Positions 47,201-55,400 of a stretch of DNA of 64,000 nucleotides are shown here, in pieces. Every line of letters begins with the position of its first letter. The first letter of the stretch is position 1. The notes beneath the pieces are model-generated. The model was not told the origin of the DNA, searched no databases, and was given only the letters and a program-made list of their open reading frames with translations. Source of the stretch: Flavisolibacter longurius (GTDB taxonomy: Bacteria; Bacteroidota; Bacteroidia; Chitinophagales; Chitinophagaceae); NCBI GenBank assembly GCA_013327885.1, contig JABUMY010000001.1, forward strand, positions 496,001 to 560,000, given 5' to 3'. A program made the position numbers and the translations under genes.

Positions 47201-48432
47201 AGCGCGGACTGCTGTCGCGGGATTCACTATTCAATGCACTCATCCAGCAGCGGTACACCAACAACCTTAGCCTGACGGCACAGGTGCAGCCGTTCCGCGA
47301 TTTTACCATCGATGTAACGCTTAGCCGGACCTTCTCCAAAGATTATTCGGAGCTGCAAAAAGATACCGGCAACAACTCCGGCATCCGCCGCTACAATCCG
47401 TATGCAACGGGTAGTTTCAGCATCTCGTATATTTCGTATCAAACCTTGTTCACCCGTTTTGATCCGAATGAAGTTTCGGAGATCTTCCGGCAGTTTGAGG
47501 CCAACCGCCTGGTGTTGTCGAACCGCTTAGGACTGGATAACAAGCAATATGCAAACCCGGCTAGCCGCACCCCCGACGGTTACGTGGAAGGCTATGGCCG
47601 CTATGCGCAGGATGTGCTGATACCGGCCTTTATTGCTGCCTATACCAAAAAAGATCCCACAACGGTGGAACTGGTGAAGAACTCCAATCCCAACCTGCGG
47701 GCCAATCCTTTTTCCCGCATGGTGCCCAAGCCCAACTGGGCGGTAACCTACAACGGCTTGTCAAGGCTGCCGGGCATGGAAAAGATCTTTACCAATTTTA
47801 CGCTGCGGCACGGCTACAACAGTACGCTCAGTATGAACTCTTTTACCACGGCGCTGCTCTTTCAGGATCCGTTCCGTGTCGGCTATCCTTCCTTCCGCGA
47901 TACGGGCACAGGGAATTTTATTCCTTACTTCCTGGTGCCGAACGTGACCATCAGTGAACAATTCAGTCCGCTGATCGCGGCAGACATGACGTTTACCAAC
48001 CAATTGTCAACGCGGTTTGAATACCGCAAGTCGCGAACGCTGAGTCTGAGCCTGGTGGATTACCAGTTGGCGGAGAACCGCTCTACGGAAGTGACGTTTG
48101 GACTTGACTGGCGCCGCAAGGGCTTTCCTTTCCTGCGCAACCTGAAGTTTGGCAAGAATGCAAAACCGCTGGATAATGATGTGACCATCCGGGTGGACTT
48201 CAGCCTGCGCGACGATGCCACGGCCAACAGCAAGCTTGACCAGAACACGGCCTTTGGTACGTCGGGACAAAAAGTGGTGCGCCTGTCGCCGGCCATTGAT
48301 TACGTCGTGAACCAGCGCATCAACCTGAAGTTTTATTTTGAGCAAAACCGGATCATTCCAAAGATCGCCACCACGGCACCTGTGACCAACACAAGGGCGG
48401 GTGTGCAGGTGCGGATCTCGCTGGCGCAATAA
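41296..48432 (+). CDS. sprA: SprA (Sov) outer-membrane translocon protein of type IX secretion
   Basis: SprA is the 36-strand outer-membrane channel of the T9SS and gliding apparatus. This 2,378-residue protein fits the family in length. After a signal peptide (MKTILSYRILPLVAAFVLS) come family-specific regions such as GFSREWVNRITGNGKVEIRP, GQHIKNPTLPERARR and QGAIFIDDFEGTRSSIDLR; it ends with barrel strands (INLKFYFEQNRI ... GVQVRISLAQ). The start codon is TTG: no in-frame ATG or GTG lies between it and the in-frame stop at 41281-41283, and AGGGGAAAA just upstream could be a ribosome site. It is co-oriented with ruvA. Confidence 0.96.
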   Translation: MKTILSYRILPLVAAFVLSAVSIPSFARFAPFQNGRDTTGRDTLKYPITDRRGDGITNPSRNPFSLSDTAFVKRNIEYDPKTNQYYVVEKVGDQYFRSPATFSMKEFLDLQGRKDERDYFRQRANLLSDLNRRNFKPKFGFSREWVNRITGNGKVEIRPSGYVDIAAGYQGQHIKNPTLPERARRTGGFDFNQNAQLQVDAKIGDKINLPINYNTLANFDFENQLKFDYQGKEDEMLKTFQAGTVNFASKGTLIPGAQSLFGVKSQLQFGKLFVTGVLANQRSSRQSLGLQGGSATQQFQLRADDYEENRHFLLAQYFRNNYNKNMQRLPVVQSNVQILRVEVWVTNRTGATTDTRDVVGFMDLGENRPYNNRWTPTAQEYPSNDANDLYRTIVNNTAARNSSDVQTALSSLGLQPVQDFEKTFARKLLPTDYYFNPQIGFLSLNQQLQPDEVLGVAYQYTYNGRVFQVGEFSQDVPPDSSGNTTKVLYLKLLKATSQRTNLPIWDLMMKNVYSVGFGQLERNGFDLQVTYEEPSKGDKRFLPEADVRPEYKGIPILTLVNLDRLNNQNDPQPDGRFDYLEGYTVISPQSRIIFPFLEPFGRDLEYVYPDPATAEKYLFTPLYDTIKAIASNFANLNRFKIVGRSKSASTGDYQLGFNIPRGSVTVTAGGQVLQENIDYEINYDLGTLRVINQAIINAGLPVQVQYENNASFGLQQKNFMGLRLDYLYNKNLTLGGTIVRLGERPFFIKQGYGEDPIRNTMYGLDFDYRSDFPRMTRWLNKLPFYNSKAMSSITAYGEAAVLDPGHAKEIGKGNQGAIFIDDFEGTRSSIDLRFPLISWTMASVPQNSPSLTVPDQFPEAQRINDLSSGYRRGKIAWYNIEPVLQEKRNQNNPLRNNLDELSRPETRQVLAQEIFPQRTNDFGQGLINTFDLAFYPRERGPYNFNTTGIGANGLFNQPRNTWGGLMRNIDQTDFETANIEFIEFWMQDPFISKPNSTGGELYFNLGNISEDILRDGKRQYENGLPTPTQKSIPLDETVWAKVPRNPIQVTNAFSNDPADRPYQDVGYDGSTDTAEQRKFAPYINQLGAIVGTNSPAYQKAAADPSADNFRGYRDPSYGDDAGILERYKDINNPHGNSPVATTNDQFTNAFTLYPDGEELNRDNTLNEVEEYFQYRLQLRPNMQVGTNYITDKRTVTVRLANNTTRAESWYLFRIPIKEYQAKVGNIPDFKSIRFIRMFMTNFEDTAVLRFAKLELVRNQWRKFDYEINTSGNYVRLPANDPTRVDILAVNIEENDRRQPIVYRQPPGIQRQQQISNNNVQLLLNEQSLSLRVGSLARNQSRGLFKSMNLDLRQYGRLAMFIHAESTRPGGTDIQDNNLNAVIRIGNDYVSNYYEVKVPLKITPWGASDSLTIWPEANNMDFDLDILTALKSRRNNTGGSPSQYFQETIDGKQYAILGNPNLGEVRGFFLGVENAAQDMVDAELWFNELRLQRLDEKGGYAALGRVDLRLADLGSLSFSGSVRSVGFGTLEQRVNERSREDFQQYDVAANLDLGKLMPKDAALSIPMYAAVSKTVSNPEYDPYDLDIRLKDKLRDAPGDKRDSIRSDAVDERTIKTLNFTSVKRTKTFGDKPKIWDISNIDINYNYTHETRSNPIIEYDDIKRTRAAIGYNFAPQPTFVEPLKKLFKTQSPWLALIRDFNFNYKPSLISVRADVFRQFGALRNRNVGSPFKLPEYYDKFFTFDRFYSLRWELTRSLTLDFNAENNARIDEPYGRLDNKAKKDSVKSNFWKGGRNTRYNQTLTAAYNLPTAKLPLLDWTQARISYTAKYDWLAGSLLARELGNTLFTGQTRNATADLDFDRLYNKSRFLQAVNSDGPQAPKPQRQPGDTAAKRKRAPGEPPYIAPIPKFFLRLATSLKRIGVQYNEDMGTLLPGYMDSTRFLGMNTRNGNPGLKYVLGYQPDTTDINGFAQRGLLSRDSLFNALIQQRYTNNLSLTAQVQPFRDFTIDVTLSRTFSKDYSELQKDTGNNSGIRRYNPYATGSFSISYISYQTLFTRFDPNEVSEIFRQFEANRLVLSNRLGLDNKQYANPASRTPDGYVEGYGRYAQDVLIPAFIAAYTKKDPTTVELVKNSNPNLRANPFSRMVPKPNWAVTYNGLSRLPGMEKIFTNFTLRHGYNSTLSMNSFTTALLFQDPFRVGYPSFRDTGTGNFIPYFLVPNVTISEQFSPLIAADMTFTNQLSTRFEYRKSRTLSLSLVDYQLAENRSTEVTFGLDWRRKGFPFLRNLKFGKNAKPLDNDVTIRVDFSLRDDATANSKLDQNTAFGTSGQKVVRLSPAIDYVVNQRINLKFYFEQNRIIPKIATTAPVTNTRAGVQVRISLAQ

Positions 48433-48450
48433 ATAATTTTACGAGTTTGA

Positions 48451-48475
48451 AACTGCCGGCTCCTCGCCGGCAGTT
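48451..48475 (+). terminator. Intrinsic terminator after sprA
   Basis: A perfect 10-bp stem AACTGCCGGC / GCCGGCAGTT (48451-48460 with 48466-48475) with a TCCTC loop is followed by TTGTTT, 19 bases past the sprA stop. Confidence 0.85.
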
Positions 48476-48668
48476 TTGTTTATGCTGAAGATGTAAGCAG
48501 AATCCTCTTGCTATTACCCTTTTGCGGAAAACAGGAGCTAAGGATTGAAATGCATGGCGAGCAATGTTTCCTTACCATCCAAAGGATGCCTGTAAAACAA
48601 AACCGGCGAAAAAAGAAGCGAGGTGCAACGTTTTGAAAACTCCTCTTGTCAGGCAAAAAAACGCTGCA

Positions 48669-49169
48669 ATGAAAAGGCTGTTTATGGTAGGTCTATTGGC
48701 CGGGCTTTTTATGGGTTGTAAAAAAGAAGGGGAAGAAAAGGTGGAGATCTACCTGCTGGAATCCTTTACCCGAACGGTTGATGTGTCCACCACACCCGCC
48801 ACGATCAAGATCACCGACGCCAGTTTTTCAGGTGCACCCCTTGTGGCCGACGCCGATATTGGCGGCTACAGCCCAACAAAGCACACCTTCTACCTGAAGA
48901 AAGATGTGAACCCGGTCGTGAAGAATTTTGGTCCCGACAAAGCCTTTGCGGTTACGGTAAACAGGCAGCCGGTTTATTACGGCGAATTCAGGCCGCTTTA
49001 TTTAAGTTCCATCGTATTCGGCATTCCCTTCGTTGAACCGCTTATGACGAAAAGAGAAATAGCGATCGGTTATATGTGGCTTGACAATGTGCCGCAAGTT
49101 CCAAACCTGGATAAACGCAACGATAGCCGGTTGGTGAGTGCGCTGCTGAAAAGCGGTCGGCTACGCTAA
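48669..49169 (+). CDS. Hypothetical lipoprotein
   Basis: A 166-residue protein with a lipoprotein signal: MKRLFMVGLLAGLFMGC then KKEG, the Cys being the lipidation site. The rest (ESFTRTVDVSTTPATIKI, GGYSPTKHTFYLKKDV, VTVNRQPVYYGEFRPLYLSS) looks like a mixed beta domain without a recognised family. The ATG at 48669 is chosen because it gives the lipobox; the upstream in-frame start adds unlikely residues. It is the first gene after the sprA terminator and so probably has its own promoter. Confidence 0.75.
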   Translation: MKRLFMVGLLAGLFMGCKKEGEEKVEIYLLESFTRTVDVSTTPATIKITDASFSGAPLVADADIGGYSPTKHTFYLKKDVNPVVKNFGPDKAFAVTVNRQPVYYGEFRPLYLSSIVFGIPFVEPLMTKREIAIGYMWLDNVPQVPNLDKRNDSRLVSALLKSGRLR

Positions 49170-50184
49170 GCAGGGATGGAAAATGAAGTTTGGATCTATT
49201 GTTAGTTATTATTTGGCACACCTGCCAGAAAGCGTTGTAAAGAAAAATGCAGGCGGTGGCTATTTTTTAAATATGGAAAGAAGTTTTTAAAAGGCGTTCA
49301 GTCTAGGCCTGAAAGGCCGACACAGATCAGCCCGGGGTGCAAACTCTGGGTAAAGAATGAAAATAGGACTAGGGGAGCCTTGAAGGGGCGAAACAGGTTG
49401 CGAAATAATGCTTGCTGTGTCGCCCTTTCAGGGCTCTGTTCCAAAATCCTAATTTTCTATTCCCGGCCCTTGCAGGCCGGGCTGATGTATGTCGCCCTTT
49501 CAGGGCTGCAAAGTGAAAAGAGGACGAGCTCCGGAGGAGCCACGTGTTTATAGTAAATCATGTAAAGAATAGAAACGGGCTCCGAAGGTGCCCCGTGTTT
49601 CTGTTCCCATTGCATTAATCCCCTGCGTATATGTTGATGAAACAGCGGATAGAACCAATGAACTTGGTATTGTATGCAAATTTTTTTCGCCAGTACGCCA
49701 CTTCATAGTCTTCACTTGAATACATACTTGTTTATTGTTTTTGCTATCTATTTGCGCAAAACCATTTAAAACAGAATCAGGTAGTGAGGCAGAAACACGA
49801 GGCACCTTCGGAGCCAGTTTATAATTGGCGATAGCTTTCTATAAACACGGTGCTCCTTCGGAGCAGTGGCAACGACATGATAGACGGTGCTTTCAGGCAA
49901 ATTCAGAATTGCAGTTTTTATTGCAGTTTCCGGGTCGGAACTTTTTGCAGCAGCATCGGTACTGGATTTATTACCTGCTGTAATGATGAATTGATTGATG
50001 CCCATTCGGTTTGATTCTACACTATTAAATCACCTCCTGCAAACGGTGCACATCTTCAACGTATATACCTGTCACCAAACTTCCCTCAATTACTTCCGTC
50101 AATGTCGCACTGCTCACAACGATTCAGCAATCACCTTCACCACCTATCTTTATACCTGTAGCGCTTAGGCTGCAAAAATGTGTT
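49170..50184. repeat. Gene-poor 1-kb region with REP-like palindromes arranged as inverted pairs
   Basis: Palindromes: GGCCTGAAAGGCC (49306-49318), GCCCTTTCAGGGC (49422-49434 and 49494-49506), CCCGGCC...GGCCGGG (49462-49481), GCTCCGGAGGAGC (49528-49540), GGGCTCCGAAGGTGCCCC (49577-49593), GGCACCTTCGGAGCC (49801-49815) and TGCTCCTTCGGAGCA (49851-49865). Units near 49528-49553 and 49839-49865, and near 49573-49601 and 49791-49815, are inverted copies of each other (shared words TATAAACACG and AGAAACACG). This gives a nested REPIN-like layout around 49602-49790. Short reverse-strand frames within 49548-50005 could be remnants of a gene, but none is convincing. No function is assigned. Confidence 0.75.
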
Positions 50185-50640
50185 ATGCTGAAAAATCTTC
50201 TTCCTTTTGTTTTGTTTGTCAGCCTTGTTGTGCTGGCTGCCTGTAACCGGAAAGTAGCCACCGAAAGCAACGCCGCACCATTGCTGACAGGAACATGGGA
50301 ACTGCGGGAAGACCAGCGGGGCATGATGCCCACCCGCCAGCACGAGCCGGGCAGCGGTACCCGCTACCAGTTCACCCAAACCGACTACGAGTATTTTGTA
50401 GAAGGTGCCTTGGACAAAAAAGGAACCTACAAGGTAGAAGCCGATCCCACCGTTGAAAAAGAGGTAGGCCTTCAATTGCCGGCAGGCCAGTTTACGCACC
50501 GCATTGTATTTGACGATGACACAACTGCCACCAAAACATTTTTCCGTGTAGCCGGCGATACCCTTGTTTTTCTGTCAGGCTTTTTCCCTGTTGATGGCGG
50601 CAGCCGGTTTACCTATCTTAAAATTTCGGGGAAAGAGTAG
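50185..50640 (+). CDS. Hypothetical lipoprotein, lipocalin-like size
   Basis: A 151-residue protein with lipoprotein signal MLKNLLPFVLFVSLVVLAAC. The mature part (LTGTWELREDQRGMMP, GTRYQFTQTDYEYFVEG, KGTYKVEADPTVEKEVG, AGDTLVFLSGF) alternates short beta strands like small lipocalin/META-like lipoproteins of Bacteroidota (LTGTWEL opening). No specific family can be named. It stands alone: the REP region lies upstream and a 560-base gap downstream. Confidence 0.78.
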   Translation: MLKNLLPFVLFVSLVVLAACNRKVATESNAAPLLTGTWELREDQRGMMPTRQHEPGSGTRYQFTQTDYEYFVEGALDKKGTYKVEADPTVEKEVGLQLPAGQFTHRIVFDDDTTATKTFFRVAGDTLVFLSGFFPVDGGSRFTYLKISGKE

Positions 50641-51202
50641 CAATGCTCATTTTAGAAAAGGAAACCTGGAAACGAAAAGCAATGCCAACTGAACGATCAT
50701 GGTTTTAACGTTGCGAACGCTGTGTATTCTCCGTGTCCGTTGTGACCCCATGACGTCGCAATAAACAACAGTTACCAATACCCGATAACGTTTGCACCCC
50801 ACAACTATCATCGTATAACTAACCTGCCGTCGCGATGCCGGCCTAGATTGCGCAGGATAGCTAACTTGGAGCGAGTAGGAAAAATTCACGCCTTCTCTTT
50901 TGCATTATAGCTGCTTCCACTACACAAATAAGCAAAGCTGCGATACTTCTCAGCGCAGAAAAATTTACAAACATCGATAATGTATAGAAAAAAAGAATAA
51001 TACCTACTGATGACCGTTACTTCTTTTGATCCTCTTTTCCAACTCATGCAGGAATAATGGCAGTTCATGCACAAACCAGCGGCACTGCTGGCAGTAATTC
51101 GGTGAAGGGCTTTTAGTTTTGGTCAAAATCAGTGTACGCCTACGGGTTGCATTGGTGCTGAAACGAAACCTAGTTTTTAAAATAATCCTTAATCGACTGT
51201 TT
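50641..51202. other. Gene-free 562-base gap
   Basis: No convincing gene, terminator, repeat or palindrome was seen. Possible TAnnTTTG-like words (for example TAGTTTTT about 30 bases before the next ATG, with a TTG 21 bases upstream of it) suggest the promoter of the beta-helix gene lies at the right end. Confidence 0.5.
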
Positions 51203-52279
51203 ATGCGCAAAACCATTACTTTTTTTGCCCTTACTGCTCTTCTGCTTTCCATCTCTACGGTTTCCTTCGCCAAAATCTGGCGGGTGAACAATAACAACAG
51301 CGTAACGGCTGACTTTACTTCGCTTTCCGAGGCCCATACCGGCGCTGCCGAAGGCGATACGTTGCACGTCGAAGGCTCTCCCTTTAGCTACGGAAGTGTT
51401 ACGCTAACAAAAAGGCTGGTGATCCTGGGTGCCGGTTATTTCCTGGAGGAATATCCTACGGCGCAAGCACTGGCCCAGACCTCTAAATCCGATAACATTA
51501 CCATCTATGCCAGTGCGGCCGGTACGGTTATCATGGGTCTTGACTTCAGGGCCAATGGCATCACTGTTCACGCCAACGATATTGTGATCCGGCGTAACCG
51601 CTTTTCATCGCCTGGTAACGGGCTTCACGACTGGAGCACCGGTACCGTATCACTAAACAGCCATCAAAGCAATGGCAATCTCCCCGTAAACAATATTATC
51701 ATCTCGCAGAACTACGGGTTAAAGGTCGATGTGAACTATGCTTCCACAGGCCTCCTGATCACCAATAATTTCCTGGCTACCAACGCAGGCAGTGGGGAGA
51801 ACAACAACTCGCTGGTGGTAGGCATGCATGCCAATGCGGTGGGCATTATCCAGAACAATATTTTGCGCCGTGGCCGGCTAAGCGCTTTCAACAGCAGTAT
51901 CACCAATAATATCATGGTGAATGGAACCTTTGATGGTACCGGCAACCTGGTTGCCAACAACATTGGTAACGGTACACAATTCGGCACTACCAATGGCAAC
52001 AAGAGCAACGTGGACATGACCGCTGTTTTTGTGGGCACCGGAACAGATATCACCACCGATGGCCAGTGGAAGCTGAAAGTGGGTTCGCCAGCGATTGGCG
52101 CCGGTTACGGACACACCACGCAAAACCCTGTTGATGCCGGTATGTTCAGCGGTTACACGCCTTATGTGCTGGCCGGTCTGCCCCCCATTCCTGCCATTTA
52201 TTATTTTGAGAACAAGCCGGTGGGCAGCGATACAGATCCCATCTCTGTTACCATCAAAGTAAAATCGATCGCTAACTAA
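51203..52279 (+). CDS. Secreted right-handed beta-helix-like protein
   Basis: A 358-residue exported protein with signal peptide MRKTITFFALTALLLSISTVSFA. Residues 25-320 contain periodic short strands (TLHVEGSPFSYG, LVILGAGYFLEE, DNITIYASAAGTVIMGLDF, GITVHANDIVIRRNRF, NNIIISQNYGLKVDV, GIIQNNILRRG, ITNNIMVNGTF) typical of a parallel beta helix with Asn ladders. No catalytic motif is visible and no T9SS tail is present, so destination is uncertain. It precedes the giant T9SS protein by 147 bases on the same strand. Surface polysaccharide binding or structural role is inference. Confidence 0.78.
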   Translation: MRKTITFFALTALLLSISTVSFAKIWRVNNNNSVTADFTSLSEAHTGAAEGDTLHVEGSPFSYGSVTLTKRLVILGAGYFLEEYPTAQALAQTSKSDNITIYASAAGTVIMGLDFRANGITVHANDIVIRRNRFSSPGNGLHDWSTGTVSLNSHQSNGNLPVNNIIISQNYGLKVDVNYASTGLLITNNFLATNAGSGENNNSLVVGMHANAVGIIQNNILRRGRLSAFNSSITNNIMVNGTFDGTGNLVANNIGNGTQFGTTNGNKSNVDMTAVFVGTGTDITTDGQWKLKVGSPAIGAGYGHTTQNPVDAGMFSGYTPYVLAGLPPIPAIYYFENKPVGSDTDPISVTIKVKSIAN

Positions 52280-52426
52280 GGCAACTGCTTTTACCATGCG
52301 TCCGGCCGGTGCCGGACCGCTTTTTCCTTGCAAAGCCCGGGTCAACCATCCTGCCTTTGCCTTCGCACCTATTTTTCATCAGGCTTCTTTTTACCCCGGA
52401 GAAGCACCTAACCATCCTGCATTGCT

Positions 52427-55400
52427 ATGAGTAATGTACGCTTTCTTGCAACCCTTTGTTTTTTCTTCCTGCTTACATTCTGTGCACGCCAACAGGCCAG
52501 TGCACAGAACGTGACCCGGGTAGAATATTTTGTCAATACAGATCCCGGCTTTGGAAAAGGAACGTCTGTGCCGCTGACGGCGTCTGCCGATGTTACCACT
52601 TCTTTCCAGGTGCCGGTTAACAGCCTGGCCAACGGTTTTCACCGGCTCTATGTCCGCAGCTATGTGGCGCCGTATAAGATCAGCGCCGATACTTTGTGGA
52701 GAGGTGGCTGGTCGCTGACCCATGTTCGCCAGTTGTACAAATCAACAGTGCTGGCAAATAATAGTGTGACCCCCAACGTTACAGAAGGTGAGTATTTTAT
52801 TGATGCCGATCCTGGCTTTGGGAAAGGGAAAAAAATCCCGCTGACGCCTGGCGTCAACCTTGCCAACCTCAGTTTTACGTTTGATGTAACCGGCCTCACT
52901 GCCGGCTTTCATCATTTGTATGCCCGCTTTAAAAACGCGGCCGGCGACTGGGGGCATACGGCCAGGCGCACCCTCTACAAAGAAGTGATTGCCGTAAACA
53001 GCAGCACACCGCCCAATATTGTACAGGGCGAATATTTTATTGACACGGACCCTGGCTTCGGCAAGGGAAAACCTATTCCCATTACGCCGGGCAGCGATCT
53101 TTCCGGCGTTACCCTGATGGCAGATCTGTCTTCGGTAAGCGAAGGCTTTCACCGTATTTATGCCCGTTTCAAAGACGCGACCGGTCATTGGAGTCTTACC
53201 AACGTTCGCACCTTCTACAAGGAAAAAATAAAACAAAGCGGTGCCACCCTGCCCAACGTGGTGAAGGTGGAATATTATATTGATACAGATCCTGGTTTTG
53301 GCAACGGAAAAGCGGTTCCCGTTACGCCTGCAACAGACCTGGACAATCTCCTGTTCAATGTGGACATGAGCAATGTATCAATAGGCAATCACCGCATTTA
53401 TGTACGGGCACAGGATGCCAAAGGCGTATGGAGCCTTACCAGCACCGGGTCTTTTGAAGTAAAAGCACCGGGAGAAACCATCATTACGGTAGGTGCCCTG
53501 CCAGACACGGTTTGCGCCGGCGCCCCGTTTGATATTCCCTTCACCACCAACATGCCATTTGGTTCCAATAACGTGTATACGGCACAGTTATCCAACAGCA
53601 GCGGCAGTTTTGCCAGCCCTGTCAACATTGGAACTTTGTCCGGTGCAGCAGCCGATACCATTAAAGCTACCTTGCCGGCCAATACGGCCCTGGGGGCAGG
53701 CTATCGCATTCGCATTGTGGCCAGTTCGCCGCTGGATACCAGTGGCCCCAGCAGCCGGCCGCTTTATGTGAACCGTGTGCCTGAACAAACCTTCAGTATT
53801 ACGGGTAAGGCCGAGACCTGCCTGGGAACCGAAGCCTACGGCATGACAGTAGCGCAACAAACCGTTTCGTATACCTGGGACCTTACCGGCGGCGGCAGCT
53901 TTGATACCACCGGCGCCACCACCAACGTGGTTTGGAACACCCCGGGGCTTTATACGTTATCTGTAACAACAGCCAACGGCTGCGGCAACGGCGTTGTGCG
54001 TACGTTACAGGTGCGTGTTTTTGGTGCAGTGCCCACACAGGTGCCTGTCATTACTACCAATGGTCGCCAGTTATCCATCCCGCAGATCAATGCGGCACAG
54101 GGTGTGAACAGCAACCAGTGGTACAAAGATGGCGTGGCCATCAGCGGTGCCACCTCAACTTCCTATACGGCTACCGCCGATGGACAATACACCGTGGCCT
54201 ATGCCAATTCTTGCGGTGCAGGCACACAATCGGCGCCTGTTACCATCAGGAGCACCTCACCGGAGTTTGTGCTCAATGGCGATGCCCTGGCAGAAGATGA
54301 AAATTGCTTTTTGCTGACGCCAAATGCCGGCAACAAATGGGGCTCTGTCTGGTACACAAGCTTTATTGATCTGAAGGAAAATTTTGACTTCAGTTTTAAG
54401 CTGTTTCTTGGTACCAGCGACGCCGGTGCCGATGGCGTTGCCTTTGTATTGCAGCCCAACAGCACGGCGACCGGCAGCGGTGGCGGTGGATTGGGTTATG
54501 ATGGCATCAAGCCTTCGCTGGCGGTGGAGTACGATACCTATCGCAACGATGATCCTGTGTTTGATCACATCGGTATTCATAAGAACGGCGACTATACCAG
54601 CGCCGGTGCCCTTGTGAGTCCCGTGCAGGCGCATGTGACCAACGCCAATATCGAAGACGGCAAGTGGCATACGACCCGCATTGTTTGGAATGCCGCTGCC
54701 AAGACCATGATCGTTTATTTCGACAGCACCGAACGCATTACCTACACGGGAGATATTGTTGCCAACATTTTCAACGGCAACTCCCAGGTGTACTGGGGCT
54801 TTACCGGTGCTACCGGCGGCTCCGCCAACCTGCAGAAGTTCTGTGTAGATTCTTCTTCGTTTGGCTTGTATAAGGAAATACAGACTGTTACGTTTGACAG
54901 CATTCCCGACAAGGTATTTGGCGATGCGCCGTTTGCCATAAATGCTGTGGCTTCCTCCGGTTTGCCGGTAGCGTACAGTATCATCAGCGGCCCGGCAACC
55001 CTTGCCGGTAATGTACTGACCATTACCGGTGCAGGCACTATAAAAGTGCTGGCCCGCCAGGAGGGTGACACGGCCTACCACAGTGCTACTGCAGAACGCA
55101 GCTTTACCGTTGCTAAAGCAGCGGCTACCGTTTCGCTTGGAAACCTGGTGCAGCCTTACACTGGTTCCGTAAGACAGGCATTTGCCACTACCCAACCGAC
55201 AGGTTTGCCTGTGACATTTACCTACAATGGCAGCAACAGCGCACCCGTCAACGTGGGTGAATACGAAGTAGTGGCTACTATCAACCACGCCAACTATAAC
55301 GGCACGGCAACAGGTACGCTGCGCATTGAAAAAGCGGCGCAAAGCATCAACCTGCAAGCCCTACCCGACGTTTACCTGGGTACAGAGCCGTTTGCCGTCA

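Noticed and set aside
49170-50184. Insertion sequence or transposase
   Set aside because: Palindromic units are present but no transposase frame is intact and no target duplication was seen.
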